Source: Halobacteriovorax sp. (GTDB lineage: Bacteria > Bdellovibrionota > Bacteriovoracia > Bacteriovoracales > Bacteriovoracaceae). From it: DNA of 6,146 nt. The notes below the pieces were generated by a model. That model saw only the letters and a program-made list of their open reading frames with translations, was not told where the DNA came from and searched no databases. The first letter of the stretch is position 1, and each line of letters opens with the position of its first letter. This document shows positions 1 to 6,009 of this stretch, one piece after another. The translations under genes and the position numbers were made by a program. The stretch spans positions 1-6,146 of the forward strand of contig NZAF01000166.1 in the NCBI GenBank assembly GCA_002686115.1. The letters are read 5' to 3'.

Positions 1-35
1 AGAATAGCAATCGTTGCTTGTGACATTTTTTTCAT
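1..35 (-). CDS. 5' end of an unidentified gene, cut by the window edge
   Basis: Only the first 11 complete codons are visible, reading MKKMSQATIAI and then leaving the window. The start is supported by a good ribosome-binding site, AGGAGA at 41-46 on the minus strand, five bases before ATG. A Lys-Lys start followed by small and hydrophobic residues could be the beginning of a signal peptide, but too little is present to decide. It lies downstream of the large regulator on the same strand, with 142 bases between them. That gap is wide enough for its own promoter, although I found no convincing one. Function cannot be assigned. Confidence 0.7.
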   Translation of the reverse strand, partial: MKKMSQATIAI

Positions 36-177
36 TTCAATCTCCTGTTAAAAAGCTTTCGCTTATGTTGTGTGGAGATAATTTAATTGAGAAATGAATT
101 TTTCATCACAAACATGGTCTTACATTTTTGAACCGAATATCGCATGTAATTTCAGAACTTTACATCTTTTGGTGATT

Positions 178-3100
178 TTATATCAACGTATAACGAACTG
201 AACGACCACTACCTGTTTTTCTGATGAGTCCTTTTTCTAACAAAGAACTAAGCTCTCTTTTTACCTGAGATTCTGAAAGTCCTGTTGCTTGCACAAGAGT
301 TTTTCGAGAAAGAAATGGATCATTCTTTCTTGAAAAACTTTTAAAAACTTCATAGAGGAGTGTTTCATTTCGAGTGTTGGCTTCTTTTGTTGACAGTGAT
401 CTTTTTTTAAATAACTTATATGAATACTTTGGGTTCCAAGAATAGCCACCCTCGTGATTCATGAGAATATCATTTTTGCTTATGACGCTTTTTAATCTCT
501 GAATACTTGTGTACACTCTAGAGTCATGAATTAGTGGATCATAAACCTCTCCCCAAACAATAGGAACAATTTCAATTCTACCTAGAATCTTATTTCGAAC
601 AGACAAAAATGCGGATAAAAGAAGTCTAAGCTTCTTTCTTTTTATAAAATCAGTGATCAACTTACCTCTAAAGTAAAGTTCACCTAATTCTTCTACAAAT
701 ATAAAGTCTACTGATTTATCTATAATGTATTCATTACAAAAATATTGATCATCATTTGTAATGCATTGATATTTTGCAAGACTGTGATCTGTGAATGCCT
801 CTACTATTAACTGATATCGATAAGTGTCTCTTTTGGTACATTTTTTCCACAAGGAGCTATTTGAAGTTATGATATTATTAATAGTTGTCGTGATAACTTC
901 TTTTATTTCTTCATCAACATTGAAACTTTTTATATCTTCTTTTAATTCATTAAGTCTTTGATCTCTAAGGTCAACATCAAGAGCACTATCAGAAAGAACT
1001 AGTAAAAGTTTAACATATGCTGCATATTCATTCTTATCATTATTAAAATCAAACATTGGAATAAGCTTTTGCATATGTCCCCATAGACTACCAGTATCTT
1101 TTTTTAATAGGCATTGATGAGCTTCGCCTAAAAGAAACATCATTTTTTGCAATTTAGACTTTGGTGTGACATCAACATCATCTTCAATCTGATTTAGTTG
1201 CAAAAGATATAAATCACGGTGGCTTTCTTCATATTCATCATACTTAAATGATAACCACCCATCGACTTCTTTAACCAGATCAAGATTATAAATACTAGTT
1301 TCGAATAATATTTTTTTATAATCGATTGATTTTTTAAAATCATTACTATTCTTACTTTCGCATAACTTCTCTAAATAAGTAGAAGCTTCACTTCTTCTTC
1401 CTAAATGAAGTAAAACACGAACCCTCTCCATCATAATGTCTTTTTTAGGTTCAAATGGAGCATCTTCCCCTATTAAATGAGCTGCCAGATTAACTTTTTT
1501 CAAACTCTCTTCGAATTCAAGATGATGTCGTGCAACTTTTGCTGCGACTAAATTTAACCCCGCACTGACATAGTTAAAACCAAAGCTTACAGATTGTGAT
1601 AGTGCATCTTCAATGACTATACTTGTACTCTCATACTCTTGTTTTTTTAGATAAATCCAGCCCAGATTGAGCTTACAAACGAGTAAAAAATACGGTTTTG
1701 TTAATGTTTGAAATTGCAAGATAGCCTTTTCAAACATATCTTTTGATTCATCCATTTTATCAAGGTTGTAATAACATCTCGCAAATTGAAAATAAAGCTC
1801 TCCCTTGGCGAGTCGATATTCATGTGAGTCATCATCGATAACTTCAATGGAACTAAGAAGCTTTTTAAAGAGATGGAGTGCCTGATCAGTCTGTATATTA
1901 ATTAATGCTGTACACTGCTCTATTTGAAACATAGCATTCAAACTGCCCTCAGTCTTAAGAGCAAAGTCTTTAACGACACTTAGTGATTCTTCATATTTTC
2001 CATAGCGATTAAGTTGTTGAGCATATTCAAGCATGAGTAATTTCGCTTGAATCTTGTATGAATTCAAATTTTGAAATCTATCTCTATAAGTCTTCATCAA
2101 ACCTATTGCTTTTGATCGCTTACCCAACAAGAATAAACATCTTGCTAGAATGCGAGACATTGTAGTTTGTGTAATCTCTTCAAGAGCATGAGAAATTAAA
2201 AATGATTCACACATCTCAGAAAGCTTATTTACAAAATTTATATTTTTAAACTCTAATTTATGTAAAGAGTCTCTAGTCACTTCTATTGCTAAATCTCTTA
2301 CATCATAAACTCTGTCAGTAAATAAAAGATGATATAGTTTTTCAAATTGATTATCTTCAAATTTATCTAGAAAGTTTATAATATCTAGCCGTGAACTATT
2401 CCATAATTTATTTTCTGTTATTTCTTTATCATCAACAATGAGATCATGTTTTCTTAATCTTACTTCAACTTCATCTTCACCATTTAGCTTATTTACTAGC
2501 ATTGAGGAAGTAAGACTCTTTAAACTCACGTTATTTAAAAGATCAGCATCGACTTGATCAATTTTCAAGGGACGATTTAAAAGAGATAGAAATCTCACAA
2601 ATCGCTTTTCTTGTTCATTAAGTATTCGATATTGTTTTTTCCAATGGCTACTAATATCTCCATCAGATAGAATGAATAAATTTAAGAGATAAGGGTTTCC
2701 TGAGGTCTTGTTATAGATATCATAAAGCGAGGATTCATCATAATCGCATTCAAACTCTTTGAAGAACAAGACCATCTCATCATGAGAGAAATTAGAAAGA
2801 TGAATAGTTTTCAAATCTGAGTATTCTATTTCATTTTTAAAATTAGATGCTGATATGATGATATGATGGTTTTTTTCTGATGGACTAGAAATCATTTCTA
2901 AAATTAAAGACTGATAAACCTCAGGAATTAGATGAAAGTTATCCCAAACGATACTATCAAATTTTTTCAAATGAATCTTTAGCTGACGTATTAATGATTC
3001 AAATGAGCGATACTCGACCTTCTTATCCTGATAAATTTCTATTTCTGTTACAATAACTTCATCTATGGAGCGTTTTTCATCTGCAACAATCCAAAAAAGG

Positions 3101-3243
3101 GTTTTATCTTCACCTGACTCAAACGTACTAACAAGACTTGTTTTCCCAGTGCCCTTAGGACCATGAATAAAAACATTTGCACCAAGAAGATATCCTTGCT
3201 TTAATTTTTTTAAATCATCTTTTCGCCCAATTAATTTTTTCAA
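178..3243 (-). CDS. STAND/MalT-like ATPase-TPR transcriptional regulator with two C-terminal winged helices
   Basis: Predicted cytoplasmic signal-transduction ATPase and DNA-binding regulator of 1021 aa; ligand and targets unknown. Residues 5-9 read IGRKD, a common lead-in to AAA/STAND ATPases. Walker A is GPKGTGKT at 28-35. Walker B is SIVWDNFHLI at 97-106, resembling the DDYHLI signature of MalT/LAL regulators but with Asn at the second acidic position. A SGNPYLL motif at 181-187 fits the end of the NTPase core. From about 355 to 730 come repeated helix pairs typical of TPR-like sensor regions (for example 397-429, 474-511, 517-551). Residues about 845-938 look like an OmpR/SARP-type winged helix (VWGEVYDP, then SRVYTSIQRLK, then GGYSWNP). 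Residues about 958-1021 form a second winged helix (recognition part TGLSESQVKRELSSLLEKG; wing RKTGSGRSVRYTL). The start is TTG: an in-frame TAA lies four codons upstream, AAAGG sits six bases before it, and the first internal Met (117) would remove Walker A. It is divergent from the exported-protein genes. Architecture is well supported; role is inference. Confidence 0.9.
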   Translation of the reverse strand: MKKLIGRKDDLKKLKQGYLLGANVFIHGPKGTGKTSLVSTFESGEDKTLFWIVADEKRSIDEVIVTEIEIYQDKKVEYRSFESLIRQLKIHLKKFDSIVWDNFHLIPEVYQSLILEMISSPSEKNHHIIISASNFKNEIEYSDLKTIHLSNFSHDEMVLFFKEFECDYDESSLYDIYNKTSGNPYLLNLFILSDGDISSHWKKQYRILNEQEKRFVRFLSLLNRPLKIDQVDADLLNNVSLKSLTSSMLVNKLNGEDEVEVRLRKHDLIVDDKEITENKLWNSSRLDIINFLDKFEDNQFEKLYHLLFTDRVYDVRDLAIEVTRDSLHKLEFKNINFVNKLSEMCESFLISHALEEITQTTMSRILARCLFLLGKRSKAIGLMKTYRDRFQNLNSYKIQAKLLMLEYAQQLNRYGKYEESLSVVKDFALKTEGSLNAMFQIEQCTALINIQTDQALHLFKKLLSSIEVIDDDSHEYRLAKGELYFQFARCYYNLDKMDESKDMFEKAILQFQTLTKPYFLLVCKLNLGWIYLKKQEYESTSIVIEDALSQSVSFGFNYVSAGLNLVAAKVARHHLEFEESLKKVNLAAHLIGEDAPFEPKKDIMMERVRVLLHLGRRSEASTYLEKLCESKNSNDFKKSIDYKKILFETSIYNLDLVKEVDGWLSFKYDEYEESHRDLYLLQLNQIEDDVDVTPKSKLQKMMFLLGEAHQCLLKKDTGSLWGHMQKLIPMFDFNNDKNEYAAYVKLLLVLSDSALDVDLRDQRLNELKEDIKSFNVDEEIKEVITTTINNIITSNSSLWKKCTKRDTYRYQLIVEAFTDHSLAKYQCITNDDQYFCNEYIIDKSVDFIFVEELGELYFRGKLITDFIKRKKLRLLLSAFLSVRNKILGRIEIVPIVWGEVYDPLIHDSRVYTSIQRLKSVISKNDILMNHEGGYSWNPKYSYKLFKKRSLSTKEANTRNETLLYEVFKSFSRKNDPFLSRKTLVQATGLSESQVKRELSSLLEKGLIRKTGSGRSVRYTLI

Positions 3244-3249
3244 TTGATA

Positions 3250-3254
3250 CCTTT
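3250..3254 (-). promoter_or_regulatory. Ribosome-binding site deciding the TTG start of the regulator
   Basis: On the minus strand AAAGG is followed by six bases (TATCAA) and then TTG at 3243-3241. The in-frame TAA overlapping this site rules out any earlier start. The nearest in-frame ATG downstream (codon 117) would delete the P-loop. Together these fix TTG as the start codon. Confidence 0.75.
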
Positions 3255-3281
3255 AAGTTTCAGTCACATTTTCAATAACCT

Positions 3282-3294
3282 ATCGGGTAATCGG
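3282..3294. repeat. Short direct repeat ATCGG-gta-ATCGG in the regulator's leader
   Basis: Two ATCGG copies are separated by three bases, so they repeat every 8 bp. They are notable because the surrounding intergenic DNA is very AT-rich. They lie between the possible minus-strand -10 element and the regulator's ribosome site. OmpR- and SARP-type winged helices usually bind direct repeats, so autoregulation is conceivable, but the 8-bp period is shorter than one helical turn and chance is possible. Confidence 0.3.
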
Positions 3295-3312
3295 CTCAAA
3301 AAAGTAAGCCTA

Positions 3313-3341
3313 TGTATAAAGTTATATTTTTAGGATTTGTA
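3313..3341 (-). promoter_or_regulatory. Possible weak promoter of the regulator gene
   Basis: Reading the minus strand, TACAAA (3336-3341) and TATACA (3313-3318) are 17 bases apart. The -10 is reasonable, 5 of 6 to TATAAT, but the -35 is poor, 3 of 6. A start point near 3306 would give a leader of about 60 bases. The region is so AT-rich that other -10-like strings exist, so this is only a best guess. Confidence 0.3.
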
Positions 3342-3350
3342 TATATTGAT

Positions 3351-3379
3351 TTGGCATTAATATTGCTCAGTTATATATA
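3351..3379 (+). promoter_or_regulatory. Sigma70-type promoter for the exported-protein pair
   Basis: TTGGCA at 3351-3356 (5 of 6 to TTGACA) is followed by exactly 17 bases and TATATA at 3374-3379 (5 of 6 to TATAAT). Predicted transcription starts near 3386, leaving a leader of about 70 bases before the ATG at 3455. This is among the best-matching promoters in the window and points toward the secreted-protein genes. Confidence 0.65.
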
Positions 3380-3403
3380 AAGTCTAATTATTTAAAGACC
3401 TTA
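3378..3403. promoter_or_regulatory. Imperfect dyad over the predicted start point, possible operator
   Basis: TAAAGTCT (3378-3385) and AGACCTTA (3396-3403) are inverted copies matching at 7 of 8 positions, with a 10-base AT spacer. The dyad begins inside the -10 element and spans the predicted transcription start, the classical place for a repressor operator. The same core, GTCT...AGAC, recurs at 3426-3442. No binding protein can be named from sequence alone. Confidence 0.35.
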
Positions 3404-3425
3404 GGCGTTAACACAATGAGCTCTT

Positions 3426-3442
3426 TGTCTAGTTTTTAGACA
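3426..3442 (+). other. Leader hairpin next to the ribosome-binding site
   Basis: TGTCTA (3426-3431) and TAGACA (3437-3442) form a perfect 6-bp stem with a five-base loop (GTTTT). The stem ends one base before the TTGGAGA ribosome-binding site of the 442-aa gene. It is too short and lacks the U-tract for a terminator. It could influence translation initiation or be a second copy of the GTCT...AGAC element. Stability is modest. Confidence 0.3.
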
Positions 3443-3454
3443 GTTGGAGAAAAA

Positions 3455-4783
3455 ATGAAGATTATCTTAGTTTTAGTGACATTTATTTTCTTTCAAGAAC
3501 TCACCTATTCGTCTAGAGGAGTAAAGATTTACAGAGATAATGTACCTGTAGAATATATTAAAGATGAATCAAATATGTGTGTAGCCTATGGAATCTCACA
3601 CCATGGACAAGAGACATTTACTTCTAATAGTTGGATTCTACCTCCTGGTCTTGAAAGTATTTATTGTGAAAAAATGTTTGCAAAAACGGCGAAAGACTTT
3701 TTAACGAATACATCAAAAGGAAGTCCTGCGAGCCTAAACAACTTTAAAGAGTCAAGCCTTATAAAAGTTGAAGATGTTAAAGAGGTAGAATTTAAAGTGG
3801 CTCCAAATTCTGACGTCAGATTTAAATCTTATATTGTCGACAATAGTAAAAATGATGTTCACGAAAAATCAATAGAAGAAATTAAAGAAAGATGGTCTGT
3901 GAATTATCGCTCTTCAACTATCAAACATAGAGACTTCTATCTAGGTTTCAATGCTTATCATTCAGGTTTAAAACAAAAAGGAGATGACTTTCTCGTCGAT
4001 AAGCAGTTCATCAAAGAAGCTCACGACTGGGAAGAGCTTTATTATCTTAATATATGGGCGAAAGACTTATGGGATGAGTTGGTTTTAAAATTAGGAGCAA
4101 AGCAAGCACGAAAGTTTTATTATACTTTAGAAAATAAAACTATAGATAAAGCTCTTCAAAGTGAATTAAAAGAAAAAATAAAAATTTTTCATATGGCAAC
4201 AACTTCATATCTTGAAACGAGCATGAGCTATGACACTGCAGGCTTATCTCTCCTTAAGAACTATCATCCACTTTTTGTTCAAGTTCTGATTGAAAGTCTT
4301 GCAGACTTTAAATATTTCTATCACCATACAATAAAAGCTGCAAATGATCAGTATTACATGATCGAAATTATGAAGTATCTCTTTATCTTGACAGAGAACG
4401 AAGTTGTTGCTGACTTCCATCGACTAAACACGCTAGCAAGGGTTCAAGAAGAAGAAGGGAAACTTAGAAGATACGTAAATACCATCATAATTTTAAATAT
4501 GCTTGATAATAACTGCCATACACTAGGTCTTTGGCCAGGAGCTTTTAAATGGTTTGTCGACGTCTTTGGTCCATCAAGGATGGATATTTCCTATCATCAT
4601 GACCCTGTTACATACTTAATAAATAATATAACCTCAAGAACTTATAACCTATGTGGAGATCTCTCACCTTATAGACGATTTAACTTCTGGGGAGGATCAG
4701 CTATGAAAGAATGGAATGAAGGTTTAAAAACAAAACAAAGAGATTTTAATAAATTATACAGAAAATTATTTAATAGATTTTAA
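3455..4783 (+). CDS. Exported protein of unknown function, 442 aa
   Basis: I do not recognise this family. The start ATG follows TTGGAGA (3444-3450), with five bases between GGAG and ATG. The N-terminus has a Lys and then a hydrophobic run, IILVLVTFIFF (residues 3-13), before a polar segment ELTYSS, consistent with a Sec signal peptide cut near residue 20; no lipobox is present. The rest has no obvious membrane segment, so a periplasmic or secreted location is likely. Four cysteines (42, 71, 354, 400) all lie in the predicted mature part, enough for two disulfides. Residues about 185-350 appear largely helical, with many aromatic residues. The C-terminal part is rich in His, Trp and Tyr (LWPGAFKWF, YHHDP, FNFWGGSAMKEW), the sort of pattern often conserved, and it ends in a basic tail. 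It is the first gene after a strong promoter and is followed 15 nt later by another exported protein. An enzyme or a structural role is equally possible. Confidence 0.85.
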   Translation: MKIILVLVTFIFFQELTYSSRGVKIYRDNVPVEYIKDESNMCVAYGISHHGQETFTSNSWILPPGLESIYCEKMFAKTAKDFLTNTSKGSPASLNNFKESSLIKVEDVKEVEFKVAPNSDVRFKSYIVDNSKNDVHEKSIEEIKERWSVNYRSSTIKHRDFYLGFNAYHSGLKQKGDDFLVDKQFIKEAHDWEELYYLNIWAKDLWDELVLKLGAKQARKFYYTLENKTIDKALQSELKEKIKIFHMATTSYLETSMSYDTAGLSLLKNYHPLFVQVLIESLADFKYFYHHTIKAANDQYYMIEIMKYLFILTENEVVADFHRLNTLARVQEEEGKLRRYVNTIIILNMLDNNCHTLGLWPGAFKWFVDVFGPSRMDISYHHDPVTYLINNITSRTYNLCGDLSPYRRFNFWGGSAMKEWNEGLKTKQRDFNKLYRKLFNRF

Positions 4784-4798
4784 AAATTTGGAGACATT

Positions 4799-5275
4799 AT
4801 GAAAAAATTATTAATTTTAACAATCTTTATCTGTTCTGCTTTTGCGACGGATAAAAATATTGAAAATCCATTTGAAAATATTGATGATTCATCTCTTATT
4901 TCTAAGAAGAAAGTAAGTATTCTTAAAAAAGATGAATATAAGTATTCAATTAAGCTCTTTGAAAGTATTATTGAACAGAGTATTGCAAAAACATGTGAAG
5001 TAGGAAGTGAGTGTTTCAATCAAGGCTTAGATCATTTAAAAGACAATATAAAAAATAAGATTGATTTAAAAGCACAGGCGATTGATCAATTAACATCTAA
5101 AAATCCTAAACTAGGCATAAAAGGAAAAGACACTCTAAAAGAAGGCGGTTGGAACTTTGAAGGAAAGGTATTAGAAGATATCGATGTTTTATGTCAATCA
5201 ATTATTAGTGATTATATGGATAGTGACCTTGAAATATCACTAACAGAGTTCACTGATATGATTTTAAACATTTAA
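4799..5275 (+). CDS. Small exported protein of unknown function, 158 aa
   Basis: No family recognised. The start ATG is preceded by TTGGAGA (4788-4794), five bases after GGAG. A classical signal peptide is visible: MKK, a hydrophobic core LLILTIFIC, then the signal-peptidase I motif AFA, with cleavage likely after Ala16. Cys12 lies inside the signal and the sequence before it does not fit a lipobox, so a lipoprotein is unlikely. The mature protein, about 142 aa, is Lys/Asp/Ile-rich and predicted largely helical, with three cysteines (66, 72, 132); the C-x5-C pair in TCEVGSEC could form a loop disulfide. It lies only 15 nt after the 442-aa exported protein with the same ribosome site, so the two are probably co-transcribed and may act together in the periplasm or outside the cell. 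That partnership is inferred from position only. Confidence 0.82.
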   Translation: MKKLLILTIFICSAFATDKNIENPFENIDDSSLISKKKVSILKKDEYKYSIKLFESIIEQSIAKTCEVGSECFNQGLDHLKDNIKNKIDLKAQAIDQLTSKNPKLGIKGKDTLKEGGWNFEGKVLEDIDVLCQSIISDYMDSDLEISLTEFTDMILNI

Positions 5276-5287
5276 ATTGTTGATAGC

Positions 5288-5319
5288 TCCAAGATTTACA
5301 CAATGATATAAATCTTGGA
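5288..5319. promoter_or_regulatory. Perfect 11-bp inverted repeat upstream of deoC (operator or terminator)
   Basis: TCCAAGATTTA (5288-5298) and TAAATCTTGGA (5309-5319) are perfect inverted copies separated by a 10-base loop. As RNA it would form a hairpin ending the upstream operon, but what follows is mixed A/T (taattatataa) instead of a U-run, so it is a poor intrinsic terminator. As DNA it covers the -35 element and spacer of the likely deoC promoter, which fits a repressor operator. Both roles are possible. Confidence 0.55.
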
Positions 5320-5323
5320 TAAT
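5295..5323 (+). promoter_or_regulatory. Likely deoC promoter embedded in the inverted repeat
   Basis: TTTACA (5295-5300) and GATAAT (5318-5323) each match 5 of 6 consensus bases and are exactly 17 bases apart. Transcription would begin near 5330, about 23 bases before the deoC start. The -35 lies in the left arm and loop of the inverted repeat, and the -10 begins within its right arm, so any protein bound to the repeat would compete with RNA polymerase. Confidence 0.55.
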
Positions 5324-5339
5324 TATATAAGTAAACTTT

Positions 5340-5344
5340 GGAGA
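5340..5344 (+). promoter_or_regulatory. Ribosome-binding site fixing the deoC start
   Basis: GGAGA lies eight bases before ATG 5353. It overlaps the alternative in-frame TTG at 5338-5340, which would add five residues not expected in DeoC, so the ATG is preferred. The element is part of the TTGGAGA string also used by both upstream exported-protein genes. Confidence 0.75.
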
Positions 5345-5352
5345 AAAAAACA

Positions 5353-6009
5353 ATGAATGAATATATCGATCACACCCTATTAAAGCCTGAAGCTTCAACA
5401 GAGCAGATTAAAACATTATGCGAAGAAGCGAATAAGTATAATTTTAAAAGTGTATGTGTGAATGCAGGTCATGTTAGTCTGTGCAGGGAATTATTAAAAG
5501 ACTCTGACACATTAGTATGTACTGTTGTAGGTTTTCCCCTTGGTGCAACGACAAGTGATACTAAAGCTTATGAGACAAAAGAGGCCATAAGTAATGGTGC
5601 TGATGAAATAGATATGGTGATCAATATTGGGGCCCTTAAAGAAGGTCTTGATGATGTTGTCAAAGAAGATATTCAAAAAGTTGTAAAAGCAGCTGAAGGA
5701 AAAATTGTAAAAGTTATTTTTGAAACCTGTCTTCTTAATGAAGAAGAAATCTCTAGAGCATGTGAACTTGCCATTGAATCTGGTGCACATTTCATCAAGA
5801 CATCCACAGGATTCTCAAGTGGTGGGGCAACCAAAGAAGCCGTAACTCTTATGCTAAAAAAGGCTGCAGGAAGAGCTCTTGTAAAAGCTTCTGGTGGAAT
5901 TAGAAGTTATGAGGATGCTAGTGCTTTTATTGAGATGGGTGTTAAAAGACTTGGAACAAGCTCTGGTGTAAAGATCATGGCAGGAGAAGTTTCAAACGAG
6001 AGTTATTAA
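5353..6009 (+). CDS. deoC: Deoxyribose-phosphate aldolase
   Basis: Cytoplasmic class I aldolase that splits 2-deoxy-D-ribose-5-phosphate into acetaldehyde and glyceraldehyde-3-phosphate, the last step of deoxynucleoside breakdown. The 218 residues match the short bacterial DeoC form. Family motifs are all present: IDHTLLKP near the N-terminus, VGFPLGA at 59-65, EIDMVINIGALK at 85-96 with Asp87 in the position of the proton-relay Asp, FIKTSTGFSSGGAT at 147-160 with Lys149 as the Schiff-base lysine, VKASGGIR at 177-184 with Lys178 as the second active-site lysine, and GTSSG at 201-205 for phosphate binding. The protein ends in Tyr, as does E. coli DeoC, where the terminal Tyr takes part in catalysis. 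ATG at 5353 is chosen over an in-frame TTG at 5338, because GGAGA at 5340-5344 is a proper ribosome site for the ATG and the TTG overlaps it. It has its own predicted promoter, with an inverted repeat over it. The next gene starts immediately after its stop codon. Confidence 0.97.
   Translation: MNEYIDHTLLKPEASTEQIKTLCEEANKYNFKSVCVNAGHVSLCRELLKDSDTLVCTVVGFPLGATTSDTKAYETKEAISNGADEIDMVINIGALKEGLDDVVKEDIQKVVKAAEGKIVKVIFETCLLNEEEISRACELAIESGAHFIKTSTGFSSGGATKEAVTLMLKKAAGRALVKASGGIRSYEDASAFIEMGVKRLGTSSGVKIMAGEVSNESY

Noticed and set aside
53..64. AAGC-GAAA-GCTT tetraloop hairpin followed by T's on the minus strand
   Set aside because: The stem is only 4 bp, so it is too weak for a terminator, and it lies in the leader of the left-edge gene just before its ribosome site.
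261..449. 62-codon open frame on the minus strand
   Set aside because: It overlaps, in another frame, the winged-helix coding region of the regulator, and has no ribosome site or recognisable domain.
178..3243. Toxin-antitoxin, CRISPR or anti-phage (Avs-like) system based on the STAND ATPase
   Set aside because: The C-terminus carries DNA-binding winged helices instead of a nuclease, protease or other effector domain, no spacer-repeat array is present, and the neighbours are exported proteins and deoC. A regulator is the simpler reading.
4780..5019. 79-codon minus-strand open frame opposite the 158-aa gene
   Set aside because: It is antisense to a gene with a clear signal peptide and ribosome site; its hydrophobic stretches mirror the AT-rich sense codons.
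5338..5352. In-frame TTG start adding five residues to DeoC
   Set aside because: The TTG overlaps the ribosome-binding site that serves ATG 5353, and the family starts at about the ATG.
5512..5790. 92-codon minus-strand open frame inside deoC
   Set aside because: deoC is certain from its active-site motifs; this Phe/Asn-rich antisense frame is a by-product of its codon use.
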